DNA of 64,000 nt from Actinomycetospora sp. NBRC 106375 (lineage in GTDB: Bacteria > Actinomycetota > Actinomycetes > Mycobacteriales > Pseudonocardiaceae): contig NZ_BSTS01000002.1 in assembly GCF_030269665.1 (NCBI RefSeq), positions 372,001 to 436,000 on the forward strand, in the 5' to 3' direction. Below, piece by piece: positions 39,634 to 48,532 of this stretch (its first letter is position 1; every line of letters begins with the position of its first letter). Below the pieces are notes generated by a model. That model was not told where the DNA came from and did not search any database. It was given only the letters and a program-made list of their open reading frames with translations. The position numbers and the translations under genes are program-made.

Positions 39634-42600
39634 GTGCCCGCTGCGACCGATCGCGCGACCGCCGTCGAGGCGGACCTGGGTGCCCGCGTCGGCGCCCTGG
39701 GGCCCGCGGACGCGCACCGGCTGCGGCGGCGCCTCGGCGGCGCGGAGCGGATCGACGACGCGGCGAAGCGCGCCGGCACCCTGGAGAAGATCGCGGGCGA
39801 CGTCACCGCCGCCGAGGCGCGCCTCGAGCGACGTCGGGCGTCGGTCCCGTCCGTCACCTACCCCGCGGACCTGCCGATCACCGAGCGCGTCGGTGACATC
39901 CGCGCCGCGCTCGAGCAGCACCAGGTGGTCGTCGTCGCCGGGGAGACCGGCTCGGGCAAGACCACCCAGCTGCCCAAGATCGCCCTCGAGCTCGGGCGCG
40001 GCGTGCTCGGCACGATCGGGCACACCCAGCCCCGCCGGATCGCGGCCCGCACCGTGGCCGAGCGGGTCGCCGAGGAGCTGGGCACCACCGGCACTGACAC
40101 CATCGGCTACCAGGTGCGCTTCACCAGCCGCGCGAGCGAGGACACGCTGGTCAAGCTCATGACCGACGGCATCCTGCTCGCCGAGATCCAGCAGGACCGG
40201 CTGCTGCGCCGCTACGACACGCTGATCATCGACGAGGCGCACGAGCGCAGCCTGAACATCGACTTCCTGCTCGGCTACCTCGCCCAGCTGCTGCCCCGCC
40301 GGCCCGACCTCAAGGTGATCATCACCTCGGCGACGATCGACCCCGAGCGCTTCAGCAGGCACTTCGGCGACGCCCCGATCGTCGAGGTCTCCGGCCGGAC
40401 CTACCCCGTCGAGATCCGCTACCGGCCGCTCGTCGACGACGAGGGCGACGGGCGCGACCAGGTCGACGGCATCGTCGACGCCGTCGACGAGCTCCGCCGC
40501 GAGGGGCCGGAGGGCGACGTCCTCGTGTTCCTCTCCGGCGAGCGGGAGATCCGCGACGCCGCCGACGCCTTGCGCGAGCACGCCGGGCAGGCGCACGTCG
40601 AGGACCTCGACGTGCTCCCCCTCTACGCCCGGCTCTCCGCGGCCGAGCAGCACCGTGTCTTCGAGCCGTCGCGGGGCGGGCGGCGGCGGGTCGTGCTCGC
40701 CACCAACGTGGCCGAGACCTCGCTGACCGTCCCCGGCATCCGCTACGTCGTGGACCCGGGGCTCGCCCGCATCTCGCGCTACTCGCGGCGGACCAAGGTC
40801 CAGCGGCTGCCGATCGAGCCGATCTCGCAGGCCTCGGCCACCCAGCGCGCCGGGCGCTGCGGGCGCGTCGCGGACGGCATCTGCATCCGGCTCTACGCCG
40901 AGTCGGACGTCGACGCCCGTCCCGAGTTCACCGATCCGGAGATCCAGCGCACCAACCTCGCCTCGGTGATCCTGCAGATGGCGGGCGCCAAGCTCGGTCC
41001 GGTCGAGGACTTCCCGTTCGTCGACCCGCCCGACCGGCTCGCCGTGCGCGACGGGGTCCGCCTGCTCACGGAGCTGGGCGCGCTGGTCAACGGCGACGCG
41101 ACGCGGCTCTCGGACATCGGGCGGCGGCTCGCGCGCCTGCCCGTCGACCCCCGCATCGCGCGCATGGTGCTCGCGGCCGACGAGCTGGGGTGCCTGCACG
41201 AGGTCACGGTGATCGCGGCGGGGCTGTCCGCGCAGGATCCCCGGGAGCGGCCGGCGGAGAAGACCGACGAGGCGGACGCCGCGCACGCCCGCTTCACCGA
41301 CCCGCGCTCGGACTTCCTGTCGTGGGTGCATCTCTGGGAGCACGTGCGCTCGGGGCGCCGCGAGCTCTCCTCGAACCAGTTCCGCAAGCGCTGCCAGGCC
41401 GAGTTCCTCAACTTCCTGCGCATCCGCGAGTGGCAGGACCTCGCCGCCCAGCTGCGCCAGCTCGGCGACGAGCTCGGGCTCACCCGCAACGAGCCGTCGC
41501 CGGAGATCACCAAGGATCTCGCGCAGCGGGTCCACCAGGCGCTGCTCACCGGGCTGCTGTCCCAGATCGGCCTGGCCCAGGAGCCGCCGAAGGACCCTCG
41601 CACCGGGAAGCCGAGGAAGCGCGCCCTGATCGAGTACGAGGGCTCGCGGGGCGCCCGGTTCGCGATCTGGCCCGGCTCGACCGTCGCGAAGCGGCCGCCG
41701 ACGATGGTGATGGCCGCCGAGCTGGTCGAGACCTCCCGGCTGTGGGCCCGCACGGTCGCGGGCGTCGACCCGGCGTGGGTCGAGGAGGCGGCGGGCGACC
41801 TCGTCACCCGCACCCACTCCGAGCCGCGCTGGTCGAAGCGACGCGGCACCGCCGTCGCCACCGAGCGGGTGTCCCTGTTCGGCGTGCCGCTCGCGATGGA
41901 CCGCACCGTCGACTACGCGCGGATCGACCGCGAGGTCGCGCGTGACCTGTTCATCCGCCACGCCCTCGTCGCGGGCGAGTGGAACACCCGCCACGCGTTC
42001 GTCACCCGCAACCGCGAGCGCCTCGAGCAGGTCGAGGAGATGGAGCGACGGGCGCGCCGCGAGCTCGTCGTCGACGAGGAGACGATCGTCGCGTTCTACG
42101 ACGCGCGCGTGCCCGCCGACGTCGCGTCGGTGCGCCACTTCGACCGGTGGTGGCAGAAGGCGTCGCGGCGCGACCCGCACCTCCTGGACCTCGACCTGGA
42201 GGCGCTGCTCGCCGGTGAGGCGCCGACCGCCGAGCAGTACCCGGACACGTGGACCTCGGGCGGGCTGACGCTCCCGCTGTCGTACGCCTTCTCCCCCGGC
42301 GCCGTGAGCGACGGCGTGACGGTGACCGTGCCGCTGGCGGTGCTCGGGCAGGTGCGGGCCGAGGACCTCGCGTGGCAGGTCCCGGGCCTGCGCGAGGAGA
42401 TGCTCACCGCGCTCGTCCGCTCGCTGCCCAAGAACCTGCGCCGCTCGCTGGTGCCCGCGCCGGACTCCGCGCGCGCCCTGATGGCGCGCCTGGCCCACGA
42501 CGGGAGGCCGAAGGCGGAGGAGCCGTTGCTGCCGGCGCTGTCGGACGCCGTGCGCCGGCTCTCGGGACTCGACGTCCCCGTCGACGCGTGGAACGTCGCC

Positions 42601-43671
42601 GGCCTGCCCTCGCACCTGCGGCTGACGTTCCGGGTGACCGACGACGACGGCGGCACCGTGGCGGAGGGCCCCGATCTGGGCGCCCTGCGGCGGCGGCACG
42701 CCGCGGCCACGCGGGCGGCCGTGGCGGCGGTCGCCGACGGCGCCGAGCGGCGCGGGCTGACGTCGTTCGCCGAGATCGGCGAGCTGCCCCGCACCCGCGA
42801 GCAGCGCCGCGCGGGCGGCATCGTGACGGCGCACCTCGCGCTGGTCGACACCGGGCGAGCGGTCGACGTCCGCGTGTTCGACTCGGCGCTCGAGGCCCGC
42901 GACGCGATGCGCGCCGGGACCCGGCGGCTGCTGCGTCTCGCGCTGTCCTCGCCCGCCCGCTCGCTGGTCCGCTCGCTCGACAACCGCGCGGTGCTGCGGC
43001 TGCGCGGCGCGATGACCACTTCGGACACGGAGCGCAGCGGAGCTGGACCATCGACGCGCTACCGCGACGTCGACGCGCTCGCCGAGGACTGCGTGGACGC
43101 CGCGATCGACGCGCTCGTCGCCACCGGCGGCGGGCCGGCGTGGGACCCGACCGCGTTCGAGACCCTGCGCGCCCACGTCGCCGCGCGCCTGCCCGCCGCG
43201 GCCGCCGAGGTGCTCTCGCGCGCCGAGTCCGTGCTCGGCGAGGCCGGGCGGGTGGAGCTCGCGCTCCAGGAGCTCGCCCAGCGCCCGGGCGGCGCGCTGG
43301 GCGCGGCGCTCGATGACGTCCGCGAGCAGCTGCGCACCCTGGTCGGCGACCGCTTCGTCGCGCGCACCCCGGTCGCGCGCCTGCCCGACGTCGCCCGCTA
43401 CCTGCGCGCGGCGCAGAAGCGGCTGGAGAAGCTCCCGACCGCCCCGCGCCGCGACGCCGAGGCCACCGCGACGGTGCACGGGGTGGAGGGCGCCTACCGC
43501 GCCCAGCGCCACCGCGCCGCCGGCGAGCCGCGCACCTTCGACGCCGACGCCTACGACGCGGTCGGCTGGATGGTCCAGGAGCTCCGCGTGAGCCTGTTCG
43601 CCCAGGAGATCGGCACCTCGGGCCCCGTCTCCCCCCAGCGCATCACGAAGGCCCTCGCCAAGCTCACGTGA
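39634..43671 (+). CDS. hrpA: ATP-dependent RNA helicase HrpA
   Basis: 1345 residues, the full HrpA length. DEAH/RHA helicase: Walker A GETGSGKTTQ near residue 104, DEAH in IIDEAHERSLNIDFL near 199, SATI in IITSATIDPERFSRHF, motif V/VI in ATNVAETSLTVPGIRYVVDPG and QRAGRCGRVADG, then a winged-helix and an OB/DUF3418 C-terminal extension (from about residue 700) found in bacterial HrpA. It is implicated in resolving stalled ribosomes in E. coli. The GTG 39634 start has AGGAGGAG 9 nt upstream. A 16-residue segment at about 1130 (TTSDTERSGAGPSTRY) looks like an insertion. The stop codon is part of the family-B palindrome at 43668. Confidence 0.95.
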   Translation: MPAATDRATAVEADLGARVGALGPADAHRLRRRLGGAERIDDAAKRAGTLEKIAGDVTAAEARLERRRASVPSVTYPADLPITERVGDIRAALEQHQVVVVAGETGSGKTTQLPKIALELGRGVLGTIGHTQPRRIAARTVAERVAEELGTTGTDTIGYQVRFTSRASEDTLVKLMTDGILLAEIQQDRLLRRYDTLIIDEAHERSLNIDFLLGYLAQLLPRRPDLKVIITSATIDPERFSRHFGDAPIVEVSGRTYPVEIRYRPLVDDEGDGRDQVDGIVDAVDELRREGPEGDVLVFLSGEREIRDAADALREHAGQAHVEDLDVLPLYARLSAAEQHRVFEPSRGGRRRVVLATNVAETSLTVPGIRYVVDPGLARISRYSRRTKVQRLPIEPISQASATQRAGRCGRVADGICIRLYAESDVDARPEFTDPEIQRTNLASVILQMAGAKLGPVEDFPFVDPPDRLAVRDGVRLLTELGALVNGDATRLSDIGRRLARLPVDPRIARMVLAADELGCLHEVTVIAAGLSAQDPRERPAEKTDEADAAHARFTDPRSDFLSWVHLWEHVRSGRRELSSNQFRKRCQAEFLNFLRIREWQDLAAQLRQLGDELGLTRNEPSPEITKDLAQRVHQALLTGLLSQIGLAQEPPKDPRTGKPRKRALIEYEGSRGARFAIWPGSTVAKRPPTMVMAAELVETSRLWARTVAGVDPAWVEEAAGDLVTRTHSEPRWSKRRGTAVATERVSLFGVPLAMDRTVDYARIDREVARDLFIRHALVAGEWNTRHAFVTRNRERLEQVEEMERRARRELVVDEETIVAFYDARVPADVASVRHFDRWWQKASRRDPHLLDLDLEALLAGEAPTAEQYPDTWTSGGLTLPLSYAFSPGAVSDGVTVTVPLAVLGQVRAEDLAWQVPGLREEMLTALVRSLPKNLRRSLVPAPDSARALMARLAHDGRPKAEEPLLPALSDAVRRLSGLDVPVDAWNVAGLPSHLRLTFRVTDDDGGTVAEGPDLGALRRRHAAATRAAVAAVADGAERRGLTSFAEIGELPRTREQRRAGGIVTAHLALVDTGRAVDVRVFDSALEARDAMRAGTRRLLRLALSSPARSLVRSLDNRAVLRLRGAMTTSDTERSGAGPSTRYRDVDALAEDCVDAAIDALVATGGGPAWDPTAFETLRAHVAARLPAAAAEVLSRAESVLGEAGRVELALQELAQRPGGALGAALDDVREQLRTLVGDRFVARTPVARLPDVARYLRAAQKRLEKLPTAPRRDAEATATVHGVEGAYRAQRHRAAGEPRTFDADAYDAVGWMVQELRVSLFAQEIGTSGPVSPQRITKALAKLT

Positions 43672-43707
43672 GCAGTTGGCGCCCCGGGAGGGGCGCCAAC
43701 TGCTCAC
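43668..43707. repeat. 40-nt palindromic repeat family B, copy 4 (most perfect)
   Basis: A near-perfect palindrome: GTGAGCAGTTGGCGCCCC paired with GGGGCGCCAACTGCTCAC around GGGA. The left arm supplies the TGA of hrpA. The right side ends 6 nt before the stop of the DUF3040 gene, so it is a convergent, bidirectional terminator. Confidence 0.9.
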
Positions 43708-43712
43708 ATGGG

Positions 43713-44009
43713 TCAGCCGGGGGGCAGGTCGCCCTGGCGGAGGGCCCAGGCGACGAGGACGGCGGGGACGACGACGAGCACGAGGGTCGCGACGGCGGCC
43801 AGGACGAACACGCCCGGCACGAGCAGCAGGGCCACGCCGATGATCGCGAGGCCGGCGACGACGAGCCAGGGCGAGAAGCGGGTCCGACGGCCGCGCAGCC
43901 GGCGGGCGAAGCCGGGGTCCGCGGCGGTCTCGTGGGCCGCGAGGCGGTCGAGCGCCACCCGCTCGCGGTCGGTCAGGGCGGAGGGTCGGGGCTCGGGCAG
44001 GCTTTCCAT
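43713..44009 (-). CDS. DUF3040 family small membrane protein
   Basis: 98 residues. N-terminus MESLPEPRPSALTDRERVALDRLAAHETAADPGFARRL fits the DUF3040 pattern (a short helical segment with D-P-x-F). Two hydrophobic segments follow (SPWLVVAGLAIIGVALLLVPGVFVLAAVATLVLVVVP, about residues 46-87). ATG 44009 is preceded by CGAGG; a longer ORF reading is rejected. DUF3040 proteins are common in actinobacteria without a defined role. Confidence 0.75.
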   Translation of the reverse strand: MESLPEPRPSALTDRERVALDRLAAHETAADPGFARRLRGRRTRFSPWLVVAGLAIIGVALLLVPGVFVLAAVATLVLVVVPAVLVAWALRQGDLPPG

Positions 44010-44116
44010 GGCAGACCTCGGATGCGTCGTCGACGTCGTTGTCGAACCCCGACGAGGATGCCCCGGATCCCCCCGCGGCGCATCCACCAGGTGGGAGGGA
44101 GGCAGGATGCCCGCCC

Positions 44117-45118
44117 GTGGTGAGCGATGCCGAGGAGGCACTGGTCCAGGAGCAGCTCGAGCAGCTGCACGACCACCACGCCGAGGCGCACGAGGACGAC
44201 ATCGTCTCGATCGCCCTGCCCGCCGCGGACGGCGAGGAGGACGTCTTCGGGCTCGCCGGCACGTCGGTCGACGGGACCCAGTGGACCGTCGGCGACTGCG
44301 AGTTCCGCTTCGCGCTGCAGTCGATCTCGAAGGTCGTGACGTACGCGCTCGCCCTCGAGGACAACGGGCGCGAGACGACCCAACGCCACGTCGGCGTCGA
44401 GCCCTCCGGCGACCCGTTCAACTCGATCACGTTCGACGACGAGCACCAGCGCCCCCACAACCCGATGATCAACGCGGGCGCCCTCGTGGCCGCCTACCTG
44501 GTGCACGGTGACACCGCCGAGGAGAAGGTCGCGCGCATCCTCGCGCGCCTGCGGGCGTTCACCGGCGTGCCCGACCTCGAGGTCGACACCGATCTCCTCG
44601 CCGACCAGCTCGCCGCCGCGGACCGCAACCTCGCGATCAGCTACCTCATGCGCTCGCTCGGCATGATCGCCGGCAGCATCGAGGACAACCTGCTCGTCTA
44701 CCTGTCGATGTGCTCGGTGCGGGTCACGACGTGCGAGCTCTCGGCGCTCGGGGCGACCCTCGCGAACGGGGGCCGCAACCCCGTCACCGGCGAGCGCGCG
44801 CTCGACGCGACCCACGTCCGCGACGTCGTCAGCGTGATGATGACCTGCGGCATGTACGACGCGGTCGGCGAGTGGACCACCGACGTCGGCATCCCGGCCA
44901 AGAGCGGCGTCTCCGGCGGGATCGTGGCGGTCATGCCCGGGCGCCTCGGGATCGCGACGTTCTCGCCCGGTCTCGACGCCCACGGCAACTCGGTGCGCGG
45001 GCAGGCGGTGTTCCGGGAGCTCTCCGCCCGGTACGGGCTGCACATGTTCGCCACGCCCGACCAGACGCGCTTCGGCCGCCTCCGGCGCACCGGCGGCCCG
45101 CGACTCACCCGGGCCTGA
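44117..45118 (+). CDS. Glutaminase (first of tandem pair)
   Basis: Hydrolyses glutamine to glutamate and ammonia. 333 residues, serine-dependent beta-lactamase fold: the nucleophile motif SISKV near residue 75, EPSGDPFNSITFD near 95, NPMINAGAL near 115, SYLMRSLGMIAGSIEDNLLVYLSMCSV, and the catalytic tyrosine region CGMYDAVGEWTTDVGIPAKSGVSGGIVAV. The start GTG 44117 (or 44120) is preceded by GGGAGG at some distance. It has no STAS domain. The tandem paralog starts 42 nt downstream. Confidence 0.93.
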   Translation: MVSDAEEALVQEQLEQLHDHHAEAHEDDIVSIALPAADGEEDVFGLAGTSVDGTQWTVGDCEFRFALQSISKVVTYALALEDNGRETTQRHVGVEPSGDPFNSITFDDEHQRPHNPMINAGALVAAYLVHGDTAEEKVARILARLRAFTGVPDLEVDTDLLADQLAAADRNLAISYLMRSLGMIAGSIEDNLLVYLSMCSVRVTTCELSALGATLANGGRNPVTGERALDATHVRDVVSVMMTCGMYDAVGEWTTDVGIPAKSGVSGGIVAVMPGRLGIATFSPGLDAHGNSVRGQAVFRELSARYGLHMFATPDQTRFGRLRRTGGPRLTRA

Positions 45119-45160
45119 CGGGCTCCCCACGCCGGGCCGGTCGCGGCAGAATCCGACGAC

Positions 45161-46171
45161 GTGGCGGCCCCCGGCGAACCCGAGCTGATCCGGACGCAGC
45201 TCGACGAGATCCACGAGCGGTTCCGGACGTACGGCACCGAGGAGGTCGTCAGCTACTACCCGCCCGAGGCGGAGGCCGACGGCGCCCTGTTCGGGGTCGC
45301 CGGCACCAACGTGCGCGGCATGCAGTGGCAGGCCGGCGACTGCTCGGTGCCGTTCCCCCTGCACTCGGTGTCGAAGGTCTTCACCTACGGGCTCGCGCTG
45401 GAGGACAACGGGGCCGCGGCGACCCTGCGCCGGGTCGGCGTCGAGCCCTCCGGCGACCCGTTCAACTCGATCACCTTCGACGAGGTGCACCACCGGCCGT
45501 ACAACCCGATGATCAACGCGGGGGCGCTGGTCGCCGCGGACCTCGTGGCGGGCCGCGACGTCGACGAGAAGGTCGACCGCATCCTCGAGCGCTACCGCTC
45601 CTACGCCGGCAACCCCGACCTCGCCGTCGACCAGCGGATCCTGCGCCAGCAGCTGCGCAGCAACGACCGCAACCTCGGGCTCTGCTACATCATGCGCTCG
45701 CTCGGCATGATCACCGGCGACATCGAGGAGGTCGTCGAGACCTACCTGTCGGCGTGCTCGATCACGGTGACCGCGGCCGACCTCAGCGTCATGGGCGCCA
45801 CCCTGGCGAACGGGGGGACGAACCCGCTGACGGGACACCGGGCCGTTCCGCGCGAGCACGTGCGCGACATCGTCAGCGTGATGATGACCTGCGGCATGTA
45901 CGACGCCGCCGGCCAGTGGGCCACCGACGTCGGCATCCCGGCCAAGAGCGGCGTCTCCGGCGACATCGTCTGCGTGCTGCCCCGGTACTTCGGGTTCGGC
46001 GTGTACTCCCCCGGGCTGGACGTGCACGGCAACTCGGTGCGCGGGGTGGCGCTGTGCCGCGAGCTGTCCGCGACCTTCGGCCTGCACGTGTTCGCCGACC
46101 CCGAGGACGCGCGCTTCGGCCGGCCGTCCGTCCCGCTGTCCCCCCGCGACGCGACGACGGGCACGGGATGA
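45161..46171 (+). CDS. Glutaminase (second of tandem pair)
   Basis: 336 residues, the same fold as the preceding gene: nucleophile SVSKV, EPSGDPFNSITFDEVHHRPYNPMINAGAL, CYIMRSLGMITGDIEEVVETYLSACSI and YDAAGQWATDVGIPAKSGVSGDIVCV. The two copies share the catalytic blocks almost word for word but differ in the N-terminus and in the 'lid' sequence, so they are diverged tandem duplicates. A possible leaderless -10-like sequence CAGAAT (45147-45152) is 8 nt before GTG 45161. One copy may have another substrate or regulation. Confidence 0.93.
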   Translation: MAAPGEPELIRTQLDEIHERFRTYGTEEVVSYYPPEAEADGALFGVAGTNVRGMQWQAGDCSVPFPLHSVSKVFTYGLALEDNGAAATLRRVGVEPSGDPFNSITFDEVHHRPYNPMINAGALVAADLVAGRDVDEKVDRILERYRSYAGNPDLAVDQRILRQQLRSNDRNLGLCYIMRSLGMITGDIEEVVETYLSACSITVTAADLSVMGATLANGGTNPLTGHRAVPREHVRDIVSVMMTCGMYDAAGQWATDVGIPAKSGVSGDIVCVLPRYFGFGVYSPGLDVHGNSVRGVALCRELSATFGLHVFADPEDARFGRPSVPLSPRDATTGTG

Positions 46172-46178
46172 TGGAGCC

Positions 46179-46364
46179 GTGCAGCGCGACGTCCGGGCCT
46201 CCGACGCGGAGCGGGAGCTCACCGTGGAGCGGCTGGCGCGCGCGGTGGGCACCGGGCGGCTGACGGTCGAGGAGTTCGACGAGCGCTCGGCGAAGGCCTA
46301 CGCCGCCCGCACGCGCAGCGAGCTCGCGGCGCTCACCGAGGATCTGCCGGGTCACCTCTGGTAG
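46179..46364 (+). CDS. DUF1707 domain protein (SHOCT-like short regulator)
   Basis: 61 residues, matching the DUF1707 pattern: VRASDAERELTVERLARAVGTGRLTVEEFDERSAKAYAARTRSELAALTEDLP, an aspartate/glutamate-rich helical hairpin usually found at the start of larger envelope proteins. Here it stands alone, starting at GTG 46179. Its last 32 nt overlap, in antiparallel, the 3' end of the SPFH gene. It may act as an accessory to that complex. Confidence 0.8.
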   Translation: MQRDVRASDAERELTVERLARAVGTGRLTVEEFDERSAKAYAARTRSELAALTEDLPGHLW

Positions 46365-47187
46365 CCGGGTCCTCGTCGTCGCCGGCCTCGATCTCCGGGA
46401 CCTCGGGGGGCGGCGGCGGTGCCGGAGCCGACGCCGGAGCGTTCTCGAAGAACCGCAGCAGCTCCACCGGCAGCGGCATGACCAGCGTCGAGTTCTTGTC
46501 CGACGCGACGTCGGTGACGGTCTGCAGCAGGCGCAGCTGCAGCGCCCCGGGCGCGGCGCTCATCCGCTCGGAGGCCTGCGTGAGCTTCTCCGACGCCTCC
46601 AGCTCGGCCTCCGCCGAGATCACGCGGGCCCGGCGGTCGCGCTCGGCCTCGGCCTGCCGGGACATCGAGCGGCGCATCCCCTCGGGCAGCGCGATGTCCT
46701 TGATCTCGACGCGGTCGATGGCAACGCCCCAGTCCTCGGTCGGCGCGTCGATGACCGCCTTGAGCTCCGAGTTGATGGCCTCTCGGTCGGAGAGCAGCGT
46801 GTCGAGGTCGGCGCGGCCGATGACCGAGCGCAGCGAGGTCTGGGCCACCTGCGACGTCGCCCGCAGGTAGTCGTCGACGTTGACCACCGCACGCACGGGG
46901 TCGTTGACGCGGAAGTAGACGACGGCGTCGACCCCGATCGTCACGTTGTCGCGCGTGATGGCGTTCTGCGACGGCACGTCGAGCACCGTCGTCTGGACCG
47001 GCACCTTCCGCATGCGGTCCGCGAACGGGACGATCACCCGCAGACCGGGCTGGCGGACGGCCGGCAGCAGCCGGCCGAACCGCAGCACGACCCCGCGCTG
47101 GTACTGCTGCACGGCCTGCACCGACGCGCTCACCGTGACCAGGGCGAGCACCACGACCACGATCAGCGCGACGAGCAACGCTTCCAT
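46333..47187 (-). CDS. SPFH/Band 7 domain protein (slipin/stomatin-like)
   Basis: 284 residues. One N-terminal membrane segment (ALLVALIVVVVLALVTVSA, residues 3-21) and a Band 7 domain from QQYQRGVVLRFGRLLPAVRQPGLRVIVPFADRM through VVEIKDIALPEGM, then a helical flotillin-like stretch (RDRRARVISAEAELEASEKLTQAS) and a Pro/acid tail (PAPPPPPEVPEIEAGDDEDP). SPFH proteins organise membrane microdomains and often associate with proteases. It is followed downstream in transcription by nothing (convergent DUF1707). PspC lies just upstream on the same strand, suggesting a joint membrane-stress function. Confidence 0.9.
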   Translation of the reverse strand: MEALLVALIVVVVLALVTVSASVQAVQQYQRGVVLRFGRLLPAVRQPGLRVIVPFADRMRKVPVQTTVLDVPSQNAITRDNVTIGVDAVVYFRVNDPVRAVVNVDDYLRATSQVAQTSLRSVIGRADLDTLLSDREAINSELKAVIDAPTEDWGVAIDRVEIKDIALPEGMRRSMSRQAEAERDRRARVISAEAELEASEKLTQASERMSAAPGALQLRLLQTVTDVASDKNSTLVMPLPVELLRFFENAPASAPAPPPPPEVPEIEAGDDEDPATRGDPADPR

Positions 47188-47197
47188 CCCGGACTCC

Positions 47198-47377
47198 CTA
47201 CTGCTTGGGCATGACGACCCACAGGGCCAGGTAGATGACGAACTGCGGCCCCGGCAGCAGGCACGAGAGCACGAACAGCACCCGCACCAGGTTCGCCGAG
47301 ACACCGAAGCGCTGCGCGAGCCCCGCGCACACCCCGGCGATGACCGCATTGTTCCTCGGCCTGGTCAGCGTGGCCAT
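47198..47377 (-). CDS. PspC domain membrane protein
   Basis: 59 residues: RPRNNAVIAGVCAGLAQRFGVSANLVRVLFVLSCLLPGPQFVIYLALWVVMP, the classic PspC signature with the conserved Arg and the two short hydrophobic segments. ATG 47377 has GGAGGC upstream; longer readings are rejected. It starts the pspC-SPFH pair (11 nt gap). The PspC of the phage-shock response senses membrane stress; stand-alone forms are frequent in actinobacteria. Confidence 0.88.
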   Translation of the reverse strand: MATLTRPRNNAVIAGVCAGLAQRFGVSANLVRVLFVLSCLLPGPQFVIYLALWVVMPKQ

Positions 47378-47589
47378 GACGCCTCCGATCTCCTCGCCCC
47401 CGGGCCCGTCCCGGGTTCCCCGGGACCGACACTCCTCCAACGTGCGGGGCCCCGCCTGCGTGCCCGACCCGGACATTCGCCGGGGAAACCCCGATCGCGG
47501 GGGTCCGGGCCGGGCCCGGAGATCGCCCACACGGGGGTCGACGCCCGAGGTCGTCCCACATTGAGACAGGCATCACGACGCCATGGCCC

Positions 47590-47595
47590 TAGGTT
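47590..47595 (+). promoter_or_regulatory. -10 element of a leaderless promoter (TAGGTT)
   Basis: TAGGTT, 7 nt, then GTG 47603. It selects GTG 47603 over TTG 47594. The rest of the 225-nt gap up to pspC (47378-47602) shows no other clear signal. Confidence 0.5.
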
Positions 47596-47602
47596 GAGCC
47601 TC

Positions 47603-48532
47603 GTGGACGACGACGGAGTGCCCGCGGGAGGTGGCGCGCGGTCCCTGAAGACCGCGGCGACGGTCCTGCGCGCGCTGCGCCTGCTCGGTGACCACCCGGC
47701 GGGCCTGTGCGCGACGGAGCTCGCCGCGTGCCTGGGCAAGAGCGCCGCGACCGCCCGCTACATGATCAACACCTTGTGCGACGCCGGCTACGCCGAGCGC
47801 GACGGCTCCGGCCGCTGCCGCCTCACCGAGGCGCCGCCGTGGGGCTCGTGGGGCGCCGACCCCAAGACCCTGAGCCCCGTGCCCGGCGACCCCGATCCCG
47901 GCGCCGTGCTCGCCGAGGCCACCACCGAGCTCTACCGCCGCACGCGGCAGCGCTCCTATCTCGTCCGCCGCACAGGGACCCTGGTGGCCGCGGTGACCGA
48001 CTCCCGCGGCCACCAGGGTCTCGCCAAGCTGCCCGGCCTCGGCACCCACGTGCCGCCGCACCAGGCCCACGCACTGGCCATGACGAAGGTGCTGCTCGCC
48101 GTGTCGCCCTCCTACCGCGAGGCGATCGAGGCCGAGCCCCTGCAGGCCCTGACCCCGGCGACGCTGACCGACCTGGACGACCTGCGCGCCGACCTCGCCG
48201 ACATCGGGGAGGCCGGTGTCGCGCTCGACCGCGAGGAGTACGCCGAGGGTTTCTGCACCGTCGCCGCCCCGGTGGTGTCGCCGTCCGGGTCGTCGACGGT
48301 CGCCGTCGGCCTCTCGTGCTCCGCGCGCCGCCTCGCCCTCGACGAGGACGAGCTGGTCGACGCCGTCCGCGAGGTGGCGCGGCGGGCCAGCGCGCAGTGG
48401 GCCGGCGAGAACCGCGCCCGTCCCGTGCCGGCCGTCCCGACGGTGCGCGACGCCGTCGAGACGTCGGGCCGTCCCGTGTCGACGCCCGACGGCGAGTCCC
48501 TGGTCGGCGGGCTCAGCGGCCCACGTCGGTGA
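47603..48532 (+). CDS. IclR-like transcriptional regulator (paralog of the prm-adjacent regulator)
   Basis: 309 residues. An N-terminal winged HTH (GARSLKTAATVLRALRLLGDHPAGLCATELAACLGKSAATARYMINTLCDAGYAERD, residues 10-65) and a C-terminal effector domain (YRRTRQRSYLVRRTGTLVAAVTDSRGHQGLAKLPGLGTHVPPHQAHALAMTKVLL, ending at DREEYAEGFCTVAAPVVSPSG). These blocks recur in the regulator at 61812-62678, so the two are close paralogs. This gene faces the AcoR-type regulator, overlapping it by 20 nt at the 3' ends. It may control the prm locus (inference). Confidence 0.85.
   Translation: MDDDGVPAGGGARSLKTAATVLRALRLLGDHPAGLCATELAACLGKSAATARYMINTLCDAGYAERDGSGRCRLTEAPPWGSWGADPKTLSPVPGDPDPGAVLAEATTELYRRTRQRSYLVRRTGTLVAAVTDSRGHQGLAKLPGLGTHVPPHQAHALAMTKVLLAVSPSYREAIEAEPLQALTPATLTDLDDLRADLADIGEAGVALDREEYAEGFCTVAAPVVSPSGSSTVAVGLSCSARRLALDEDELVDAVREVARRASAQWAGENRARPVPAVPTVRDAVETSGRPVSTPDGESLVGGLSGPRR

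Noticed and set aside
39475..44472. Minus-strand open frame of 1665 codons antisense to hrpA
   Set aside because: It is the mirror of a GC-saturated gene; its product is an Arg/Gly/Val/Leu/Asp-biased sequence with no domain, whereas hrpA has full motifs and a ribosome site.
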